DNA from: Limanda limanda
Taxonomy: Eukaryota > Chordata > Actinopteri > Pleuronectiformes > Pleuronectidae
Direction of reading: 5' to 3'
Assembly (NCBI RefSeq): GCF_963576545.1
Contig: NC_083641.1
Span: 14,444,893-14,508,892 of the forward strand
DNA: 64,000 bases
Shown here: piece after piece, positions 18,650-28,318 of the stretch
Numbering within the stretch: position 1 is the first letter of the stretch
How the letters are laid out: every line of letters starts with the position of its first letter
Program-made: the position numbers and the translations under genes
The notes under the pieces: model-generated
Told to the model about the DNA's origin: nothing
Seen by the model: the letters and a program-made list of their open reading frames with translations, nothing else
Databases searched by the model: none

Positions 18650-18960
18650 CGGAATAAGTGATGAGGGGGGGAGTGAGGGCACCAGCTGGCGAAGGTGGAG
18701 GGCAAAGGGGGAGCTGGTGGATGGCAAAGCTGAGCTGAGCAAGGAATGAGGATTAGAGTGCTGGCAGGTGAGGCAAGGGATCGGGGGAAGCTGGCGCAGG
18801 ATGGGAGCGATGAGGAGCTGGCTGGCGAGTCAGGAGCTTGAGGGAGACTGGAGGCTGGTGGAGATGGGCAGGCTTTAGAATGATGAGCTGGTCCTTGAGC
18901 CTGGCAGGTGGAGAGTTGAGTGGGCAGACAGGAAAGCAGGGGGTGATCCCCAAACATAGG
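18650..18960 (+). repeat. Strand-asymmetric G-rich block, possible dispersed repeat
   Basis: The plus strand is strongly G- and A-rich, with many imperfect copies of gctgg, ggtgga and ggcagg words and few C runs. The minus strand therefore encodes a Pro/Ser/Ala/Leu-rich open frame of 186 codons (18637-19197), the longest in the window. That frame is low-complexity and shows no domain, so I do not call it a gene. The flank at 19000-19145 (acactgaaaacacttgatac and similar) resembles a fish interspersed repeat, possibly LTR-derived, but this is only a resemblance. Confidence 0.4.
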
Positions 18961-21900
18961 AACAAATGGTGGTTCAAGCAAACACAGAGCGATAAACCAA
19001 CATGAGGAACCAGGGTTCAAGTACTGGGCTGATGTAATGACCATTGACAAGTATGTAGGCAATGAGCAGAGAGTGACAAGCATCACACCACACCCATGGC
19101 ACAGACACTGAGAGACACTGAAAACACTTGATACACAGGGAAATGACTGGAGTCTGTGTCCCTGACCATGGCAACCTAATTCTTTACCTCCGTGCATTTT
19201 CTACCCATTTATCTATGAACCCATTACTTCCACACTTACCCACCAGTCCGAACGAAGGTGTTTTATGCATAGTTGTTCATAGCTGCCCTGCCAATCAAAG
19301 ATCTGCCATGCAGTGTACAGCAAGCTGTATCTGCATAAACCCAGAAATAAGCTGTGGTGTCAACACAGGACAGATTGGTGGCACCTAAATCCATTTGGGA
19401 ACTGACATTCATTTTATGTAGGACTTAGAGGGCTCTCAAACACAACAGTGTACAAATTATAAATCAATTTAAGAAGAATGTACTAGGAGTACGGACAATG
19501 TGAGGGTAGCTTGATAAATTGAATATACAGTAAAGATGTGGACTGGAGTCAGGGGACTTGTGGTCGGCAATTTGATGACTTTAGACCTTAAAATCCTAAA
19601 GATTAGCAACACAAAGTATGCCACAGTTGAATGTACAATGGGTATGACACAAGCAAGTGTGTGTCCAAATGGCCACTAACCAACAACATAGTACCCCGTC
19701 CTGATGGCATCACCCCCAAATACATGTTCGATAAGAGTCATAGCAATTCCCATCATGCTCTGACCGCTCATTAAACAAGGGTTATATAATGTAACCATTT
19801 ATATCACCAGGTTTTATGGTATTTTTACTGCTTTGTCTGTCAGCTCTCACTCCCCTTTAATCTCTTTCCATCTCATTATTCCTTTATTATCACAAAGGCA
19901 TGTGCACAGCCACATAGCTGCCCATGTCCACACATTATGATCAGGCCCCTCTCAAAGTAACGCAGCAACTCTCTTATCTCCATCTCTCATTTTCTCCTCT
20001 GTCCCTGCTACCTTCCTCCAACCCCTGCCATTGCCCCATGCCTGCTGTTCATCCCAGTGTGATTGATGGAAGGATGCGTCCATCCCTTCCTCCGCCACTC
20101 AGCACTCCTCCGTCCCCAAAGCCCCTCCATCCTTCTCTCTTACCTGCTGTCACCAGATGGCTCGCCACCTGCCTCCAGCAGTCAACAAAAGCTGCAATTA
20201 CCATTCATGTCCAACAAAGGGAAACTCGCAGAACAAATGAATAGTGCATCCACATGCATGCGGGAAAACAGACACACACACACAGATGAGATAATATCTA
20301 AATAAGTGACATACACACATATATAAACAGTGACCATGCACAATTTAATATTGTCTATTAAAAAAATCAATATCATATCATATTTATTTGCCAAACAAGC
20401 AGCTAAAACCTGCTTCTGCTTGTTCCACATGAACATTGGCTGTCATCATGTTTTAGACCATGAAAACACAACAGGATTATTACAGATCGCAAGAAAAGTG
20501 ATATTTATACTTATCCCACAAGTATCACGCACTGAACAAGGCTCATGGAATGAAGTTAATTGTTGCATGTAGAATCTCGAATTCGGGCCAATACACACTC
20601 AAGTGCAGAGAAATGCAGGGCCCTCTACATTTACATACACACCCACACAGCTGAGTAAATGATGGGTAGAGGGAGAGAGATTTGTTTGAACTACGAGTCT
20701 TTATATCTTAATGATAGTTATTATTCTGTCATTCTGTGACTCGCTATGTAGACACGTTACTGACTGCAAGATATCTATACACCTTAATTACACATGATTG
20801 ATTGTGCGTGTGTGTCTGTGTGTGTCATGGTGTGTGAAGGCAGTTCCCTATTGCTGCTGATGTGGTGACTGACAGCTGTAATAAGCAGAACCACTGCTAT
20901 ACCGTGGCCCCAGGCTGCCTGAAATCAAGGAAATAACGCACATATGGAAGCGGCTGTGAAGTATTTATTTATTTCATCCTCAACTTTTGTTATTAAAGGG
21001 AAATGAGAAAATATAATCTGTAAGTCCATTGTTCAATATGATATGCACAATCTTTAATCACATTTGTTCAGATTTTCTTCCTCCCTTTACTCAACACTTC
21101 TAGAAAGGTCCATGTTCCTTTGGTGTAGCTAATTCTGTGCTGTGGCTACATTTGCTGAATAATTTATGTAGCTGTGCTTCAAGTAAAACAAAGGCACGTT
21201 TCAAATATAGGATATTTAAATTAGATCATCTAAATATTTTCACATTGTAGTGGTTGACTTACCTCATATCCAATGATATCCCTTTATGTCTGTGCTTCAT
21301 GCTGACATGACATGATTCATAACAGATCTCTAATATTACAAAATAAAAACCTGAGGATCAGATTGAAAATTGATCGAGGTCTTACACCATAATTCTCTTC
21401 AAATTATAGGTTACTTTAGTCGTATAAGTGACTTGGCCTTATTGCTCCTGTCCTTGCAGTTGATATTTACAACTTTAAATCCTGGTGAAATGGCTCATTG
21501 CATTTAGGCATTATTACAGTTTCAAGAATTCAAAAGCAGATTTTGAGATATCCTGCTATAAACTCACAATACAGGTATGAAACACTGCCCACTGTCGCAG
21601 ATTGTTTGCTCATTGTTGAGTTTCTCTGTAATATTGTGAGTTATAAAATGTATATATATCTTCACTTATTGATTACAAGTATTTATAAGAGCATGTGTCC
21701 TTTTCATTAAAATGATGGTCCTATAATAATAACATTACTTAACTGTCACTTTACCTCTCTGAAATAGAACAAAGTCAATATAATAATTGAGAGTACCTGA
21801 AGTAGACTAAACTGTTCTATCCACAAAACCGACACTTATAAAATTTGTTGCCAGAATGGCAAAGTCAAATTTCTCAAATTGTGAAGGTCTGCATATTTTA

Positions 21901-22365
21901 CATAATTGCTTATAACTCAACAAGGTTACGAGTGCAAAACAGGAAATAGAAGAACAACAGGAAAGCAGTGACTGCTGAGAGTGGTTCAGCAGACAATTAT
22001 TACTGGTTCAGCTAATCCAACAAAGGGAAAACTACTTCATATAAACTTCAAGTAATTGAACACAGAAGTGTATCAAGCTGGAATGAACCTGATCTGTTTT
22101 AAATTAACTTAATCATTGTTGTCTTCAATCATTGTCCTCTGGCCAAAATAACACACAACTTTCACTGCCATCATGTTTGTTCTTTCATGTGACACTTACA
22201 ACACTTTTAATTTGCAAGTAGTAAATACTGTCTGTCTAGTATTATAACTGTGATGACTAACTTTACATTTCTAATTGTGTCCCTATCCAAAAGGTTTTGA
22301 ACATAATCATGAAAAAATTATCTCTGAGCTCAGTTGTCTCAACCTAACTGCTTGTGTGTTGCTGT
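18961..22365. other. Non-coding stretch, nothing recognised
   Basis: Apparently unique AT-rich sequence with only short CA/TG runs (about 20271-20283 and 20810-20826). No exon, RNA gene or repeat family was recognised. Confidence 0.5.
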
Positions 22366-22426
22366 TACTTGTTGCGGGTGGAAATCAAAGGCAGGAGGCG
22401 TCGTTCTCAAGTTAAAATTAAGCAGG

Positions 22427-22432
22427 TTTATT
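22427..22432 (-). terminator. Polyadenylation signal of the solo LTR
   Basis: Minus-strand AATAAA, followed by about 57 bases to the LTR end. Position and order relative to the TATA box match the R-U5 part of an LTR. Confidence 0.65.
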
Positions 22433-22533
22433 CAGAGGTCACAGGTCAGGAAACTGCGGTGTCTAGCAAATGATCATGCATGGTCCACTGATCCTGTACA
22501 GGAAAAATGGCGTTTAGTCAGAGTGCGTACAAA

Positions 22534-22543
22534 GCTTATATAT
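22534..22543 (-). promoter_or_regulatory. TATA box of the solo LTR
   Basis: Minus-strand TATATAAGC lies about 110 bases upstream of the LTR's AATAAA signal. Its spacing fits an RNA polymerase II start about 25-30 bases further on, which would leave an R region of roughly 80-100 bases. Whether it is still active cannot be told. Confidence 0.65.
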
Positions 22544-23026
22544 CGATACTGGGCTTGACAGAGGTTCTTCTTGGATTGGGATTGGTCGGATCTCGTCGGG
22601 TCGTCCTCCTGGCGTCGTTTGGTCCTCCTCCTGGCGTTGCGTGATGACGTGCAAGCCGTGTTGCGGTTACTAAAGTTCATGAGCATATTGCCTCGCGTGT
22701 GCGCTTATTTTATGTGTGTGTGAAGTGAAGTGAGGTCATAGAAAACTGTGAGAAAGGCATGAAAACCTCTAGTCTAATCTGTCCACTGTGTGTGTGTGTG
22801 AGGGAGTCTCACAACTAATATAATGAAGTGATTCATGAAGCCAGAGGTTTGAAAACCTGTTATCTGTCCACTAAGGCAGACTCCCTTTTTAAGGAGTATG
22901 AACCATTTTGAGGTTGAGAAGCAGGAGAAGAACTATGTGTTATGTTTGTGTGTTTACGCTATGTGTATCTGACTACACGTTAAAGTGTGTGTATGTGTGT
23001 GAACAGTGGTGTATTGTCAACATACT

Positions 23027-25989
23027 CTTCAAAAATCTTATTTGTGCTACTGATCTCATTATGCTATAATTTTATAAAGATTATAAACTTTCTGAAAGAG
23101 TGAAAGGTGCAGCTCCAAAAACCTTTAGAATTTGTTCATTTTATTTATTTATTCTCTTTTTATTTTACATTTTAAGTGAGTGTTCTTCCTGTACACACCA
23201 CTGCTTTTCAATAAACTTCTTCAAATGCATTCCCAAGTGAACATTGATTTGGCTTTATTGAAAAGTAGATCCCTTATTTGATGCATGGCCTCACAATGGC
23301 TTGAGCCGTCAGTTAAATGTCTATAAAGAAGTAGAGCAATGAGAATTGCAGCATGGGGGGAAAAATGAAAAAAGTCCTCACTCATCAATGCATCACGCTG
23401 CTTTCTGTCTCCCTTATTTAGCCAGTCCCTGGTTATGATGGATATATCAAGTATGATTTATTCCCCTCTCATATTTCACATAACCTCTGAATATATATAA
23501 CTTGAAGGATTGTTATCGGATATTGCATTCAGGTTTGAATGCGCACACACACACACACACTTAGCAAGAGGATGTTTCTCACACAGGGAGGCCAATCAAA
23601 CTTAGCTTTTTCCTGGTGCAGCAATCAGCAATGACAGGCACAGCAATTACATCAGTTAATCATGTAATATCAATTATTCCACTCAACAATTCATAACACT
23701 TATATGCAGACAAACTTTCACATATTGCAACAGATAACACATGTATGTACCAAAAGCATATCTTATCAGTGTTACAAAGGCATAAAGTATTCAAATTAAA
23801 AACTAAAACATCTATTTTACAATATTGATGAATCCACTAAATATTTTACATGGTAACCTATGCACTTTTCTCACATTGTATATTTAGTCCAGTTTATCCT
23901 TATTTTTGTCATATTTCTGACAAACGTTTTTCATAATAAAACTTTTTTTAAGTATTTGAATAATTATGCAACTGCAAAATAATTATGCAACTAGAAATCT
24001 ATCTTTAAATCTCTAAGGGATTAATTACAGTTTGCCAGAATTTATTTAAGTCTATCCAGCATTTTCTTTTGTTGTCTGCCAGCATTACCAGGTGTTTGCA
24101 TTACCACTGCAGGCGGTACAGTGTGTACCTAAGACTTTACAACCAAACCCCACTGTCCCCTCTGACAACTCTATTACAACACAATCAGAGGAAGGGGGAG
24201 GTGCTGGGGGGGGGGTCTACGGGAATAGAAGGAATCTCACCAAGCTGAGACGGCAAACAGTAATTCTACAGAGCAAATTGAACTTAGAATCCAATTCCAT
24301 GGACAGATTTGATGTGCTTCTCAGACTTGCCTTGGAAAATTAACCAGAAAGAGGAAGAATTGTATATGAGCAAACACAAAGTATTTCCATAAACTCAATT
24401 GTAGTCATGCAGTTCAGCTATATGGTGAACATATTACATATTTCTAGTTTAATGGATTATTTGCAGCAAATTCCTGGTAAACATGCTGTATATGGGTTGT
24501 ATTTGTGTATACTGCATGGGCATATTGATAGGCTATTACATTTTACTGAAGAATACTAAGCTTGGTTAATTTGTCATTGTATCAAATCATAACAATATTT
24601 GTCCAGTGGATATTGCTATGGAGCTACTTCAGAGTTATTCCTTGTCATAGTGAGTCCCCCTCAAACAGCTCTACAATATCTCTTTTTTATTGTCTGTGTG
24701 CTGGAGATTATGTGCAGAGCTTTTTTAAAAACAGTCCATGATGCAGAGTGAAGCTGGAAAACATTGTATTCATCCCACCCAGAACCGTCTTAATGTTTGA
24801 GTATTTTACTGCAGCACTTAGAACTTGATATTTATTTTCCTTATCTTCATGAAGACTACTAGAAAGCGGGAGAATGAACCTCTGCTAAGGCCAAAAAATT
24901 CAAAGGATTTCTATCCACCTCTTATTATGGTAGTCTGATAATCTGCACCCTATTGAGTACGCTCATAGATATCAGTATCATAAATATGTCCATACAAAGA
25001 TTCCTGAGAAATTTCCAGAAATGTCAAGAAAAGAGATGTAGCAAACCTTGCACTGTTACAGGGGAGAGATAAAGAAAGTCTTGGTTCAGCCTTTAAAGCC
25101 GATCTTCACTGAACCTTAATGTGTTATTTCCTGGCCCAAGTCTCTTTCACCCACCCTGTTGTATTGCTTGTTGAAATGTGCTTTGTACTTTTTGGGTAAT
25201 CCTGCTGATAAACAAACAGGTGGAATCACATCCTCTGTGGTGCTGGGAGCAACTCTACCCACTGGCCTCCCATTCACTTCAGCAATTCGAGATGTTGCCA
25301 TGCAGATAGAATCTAGTCGTCTGTGTGTTACACATGATGAACTGTTATTACTTCCTCTCAATAACGGCTGTTGATAAGACTGCTTCATTACTGGATTAAT
25401 TAGAATAATTTAATAATAGGCAGTTGTTTAGAAAGAACCTTCTATTTACTGTGATGGCAGCCACTTGCTATAGAACAATCCATTTGTGTGTTTCTTAGTG
25501 AGAGTGTTTATGCAGGAGTTTCTTAGTATGGACACTTATTGCTTTTCCACCAACTTGCATTTGGGCCTAAATTCAATTAGTTGCCCATTGTTTTTGACTA
25601 ATGAATCAGTCGAAAGTGAAGTGCCCTCTCCACAAGTCAATTAAATCCATTCAAAGGCTCAGTAATTGTTTAACACTGCCTCAGGTAATTATGTCATATA
25701 AAATACAGTCACTGTCACTTAAAAAATAGAGTGTGTGTGCGTGTGCGCTTCCGCTTGCTCTTATCTTTATGTGCATGAGAGGACCAACCCCTGAAGGAAA
25801 ACTGTACTTTTTAGGACTTAACACTAGTGAAAAGCTTGATTAAGCTACCTTTCACCTAATGAATGGTATGTATAGGTTTCCGAGGTTGTCCACTTTTAGC
25901 CCGTAAAAACAGAGAAGTGTTTATCAGGCTATGGGTGTGGAACTTTTTGATTGCCCATTTCAGTCATGTTAGAACAGGACAGGTATTAG
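23027..25989. other. Non-coding stretch with small repeats
   Basis: AT-rich DNA. It holds a (CA)n run at about 23543-23560, a duplicated 15-mer (aataattatgcaact at 23959-23973 and 23978-23992), a small inverted repeat with CTTTTCAATAAA arms at about 23205-23265, and a poly-G run near 24208-24217. At about 25185-25245 the sequence ttgggtaatcctgctgat followed by aaacaaacagg resembles the 3' tail of RTE-type fish retroposons. No gene recognised. Confidence 0.45.
25185..25245 (+). mobile_element. Possible RTE-type retroposon tail fragment
   Basis: The string ttgggtaatcctgctgat, followed by an aaacaaacagg run, resembles the common 3' tail of RTE-related LINEs and SINEs of fish. The match is short and diverged, no target duplication is visible, and I rely on recollection of the family's style; treat as tentative. 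Confidence 0.35.
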
Positions 25990-25991
25990 TT

Positions 25992-26137
25992 TTATCCATC
26001 CATCCTTTGCCATCTGCTAATCTGGGCTCAGGTCGCCAGGGGGGGTTCCGGGGGATCTTGAGGCATTCCCAGACCAGCTGGGATATGCTATGCCTCCAGC
26101 GTGTTGTGGGATAACTCCGGGGAGTTCTTCCTGGTAA
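25992..26137 (-). pseudogene. 3' end of an RTE/Rex-type LINE, C-terminal coding relic
   Basis: On the minus strand the frame from about 26136 reads PGRTPRSYPTTRWRHSISQL and then VWECLKIPRNPP. This fits the C-terminal end of fish RTE-type LINE polymerases, which usually run GRPRTRWRDYVSRLAWERLGIP. The conserved positions TRWR, a hydrophobic W-E-L stretch and the IP pair are recognisable. The sequence then passes into a Lys/Asp/Gly-Trp tail ending in the ATCC-like motif (tatccatccatcc at 25994-26007) that is typical of these 3' ends. The copy is 5'-truncated and diverged and cannot make a working protein. The exact family (Rex3 or another RTE) is not settled. Confidence 0.7.
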
Positions 26138-27791
26138 TTGTTTTAGTTTTGTTTTTAATGTTAATAGTATTTTCACAGAACAGTGCATTTGGCAATTTTA
26201 ATCAATTTATATTTCAATATATAGATATTTTATTTGAATCAAATGCAGATTTGAACACAAAACAACTGCCAACTGCTAAGCATATGTTTAATGTTAGTTT
26301 GATTCAGTTAAACCTCAATTCATTGCAATCTGGTGTAATCCAAGAAATAAAATAAAACTATTTAGTATAAAATATAAAGTAACTTTTTGGGATATTCATT
26401 CAGATTGCCTACTGCCACCTAATGATTAGTTCTGCATCATTCTGGCTTCAGTGGAGGTCACTAGGAAATCTAAAATTATACACACACATGGCAATGAAGT
26501 GTGTGTGGTTAGAATCTATTTGTAGGTTCACGGATACTTTTTTGCCTACTTACATTTTTGCCCATACAATACTGTAGGTAAATTTACTTATTAATCTAAA
26601 TTCACTCAAGCTGTGTCTCTCTGTGCTTGTGTGGTATTTAATTCAAGATGGCTGCATGTGTGTGTTTGTAAAGTCCCTCTTGCGTTAGTTCTGCGCTGAT
26701 TGCCAAGATGAACAGACGCCCTGGGAAACCAAGGCTCACTGCAGGAGACAGCAATGTTTAATAAGCTCTTTGCCTGGTGTGTCTGGATGCAAGCACTGTA
26801 TACACATTAACATGTAAACGTTTGGCTATATTATCTATCAGGAGGCTGGGATTAGTAGTATGCGATGAATTTGTTTGCGTTAATGTGTGTTTAAATGATG
26901 TAATGCATGTGTTTCAAATGTGTGTGTGTGTGTGTGCGTGCATGTGTGTACATACGTACAAAGGAGACCAACTTTGGCTTGACAGCAGAGTGGAATTACT
27001 TTGCCCCATAGTGAGCACACACACTTTGCCCTTGGGAGGGCAGGAAAGAAATGTGATTGCAAATGGCTTGATTGAATCATTGCGTTGTGGTGCCATATTG
27101 TGCTAAAGATACAAGAAGAAACAAGCTAAGAGCCTATTTCAAATTTGTCCAGGACTTCCTCACAAAATATAATAATGAAATGTGCCCCTTTCCTTTTTGA
27201 CTGCAGTGTGGCATACATAGACATTGAGTGATGGTACTCCTGATAGTGTTTCGGAGAGATCAGTGACTGAACAGAACCTGTGATCACAAAGTGGAACCAT
27301 GGAATTTTCAGCCACGTTTAAAAGTCCAAGCCTGGTATAAGCCGACATAACACCATAACTGAACCTAATAACGATCACATTTCCAACAACCTCGGCTTTC
27401 TTTTGTCGTAAGCAGTTATTATCCAATGTTAGCATGTTAACATTCAACTATGATAAGTCAGTAAGCCTCAGAATGGTCAAAATATATCCTTGTTTCTTCA
27501 CATGATGATATTAGAATTTAGCTCAAACGACTGATGTGCCCAACTAGCCACCCATAACCATACGAAGGGCTTTAGACAGTGTTCAATTTAAAAACAATGA
27601 CAGAGGCAGCAATAGTAGGATGAGTTACTTACAGGTACCATAGGGAAATAAAATATGTTCTACAAAGAACGGTTTTAGTAACAGAAAAAAAAGCTGCAAA
27701 AAAATGTAAAATACTATGAAACACAATTTTAAAACTAACTTATAATAGTGGCCATTACTTCTCATGTACTTGCTTATTGCATTTGTGTTAA
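26138..27791. other. Non-coding stretch, nothing recognised
   Basis: AT-rich DNA with an imperfect (TG)n at about 26918-26950. No gene recognised; the plus-strand frame of 109 codons at 26777-27106 crosses this microsatellite and is not gene-like. Confidence 0.5.
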
Positions 27792-28318
27792 CCCTACAGT
27801 CCACACTACATCGCTCTTCTACTCCCTTCACTGGTTACCAGTGGCTGCCCTTATTCGCTTCCAGAGACTAGTACTTGTAAACTGTGCTGCGAACGGATCG
27901 GGTCCAGTCTACATCCAAGGCTTGGTTATATCCTTACAACCCAGCCCGTCCATTCCAATTCCCATCGGCCAATCATCTTGCTTGCTGCTCCCTCACTATG
28001 AGGAGCACCTACAGCCACTCAACAACATTACGGCTGTTTGCTATCCTTGCTCACAAATGGTGGAATGAGTACAACCGACTACACCTTGGTTGAGAATATG
28101 ATGTCTAATAACCATTGTCAACTCTGATGCTGAAAAAGAAAAATATTTAGGTGCCCTTATATATAGCACTGACATGTAGCACTTTGTAGTTTGGCTTTTT
28201 TGAAGCCTTTGTCCTTACATGATTCTTGTTGTTCTGGGTTTGGACCCTCATGGCTGAATGACAAAAGCTTCAGCTTAATTATATGTAATGTAATTTAATG
28301 TAGTGTAATTATTGCATT
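27792..28318 (+). mobile_element. L2-type LINE, 5'-truncated 3' end with C-terminal coding relic
   Basis: From about 27815 the plus strand reads FYSLHWLPVAALIRFQRLVL and then VNCAANGSGPVYIQGL, the C-terminal signature of L2/CR1-group LINE polymerases (LHWLPV-RI-FK-L). The frame is then lost by small indels. The 3' untranslated part follows (from about 28080), and ends in a tail of agcttcag, tatgtaatgtaat repeats near 28270-28316. Compared with the second copy at 62.45-62.79 kb (opposite strand), this copy lacks the segment that should follow tggaatgag at about 28068 and also lacks bases just before the tail, so it has two internal deletions. No target duplication could be seen. It cannot encode an active polymerase. 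Confidence 0.85.

Larger units (their letters stand above)
22370..23022 (-). mobile_element. Solo LTR of an LTR retrotransposon or endogenous-retrovirus-like element
   Basis: The block begins TGTTGCGGG and ends TTGTCAACA on the plus strand, so it has the canonical TG...CA ends with 5-bp terminal inverted bases (TGTTG/CAACA). It is flanked on both sides by TACT (22366-22369 and 23023-23026), a 4-bp target duplication. Read on the minus strand it has the order expected of an LTR: an upstream U3 with two CCAAT-like motifs, a TATATAAGC box at 22542-22534, an AATAAA signal at 22432-22427 about 110 bases downstream, then a short tail ending in CA. No internal gag-pol region, primer-binding site or second LTR adjoins it, so it is a solo LTR left by LTR-LTR recombination. 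A 4-bp duplication is typical of Gypsy elements and of several retroviruses; the superfamily is not resolved. The open frames inside it are chance. Confidence 0.85.

Noticed and set aside
18637..19197. Minus-strand open frame of 186 codons, the longest of the window
   Set aside because: Low-complexity Pro/Ser/Ala composition follows from the G-rich plus strand; no domain, no splice context and no coding periodicity that I can see.
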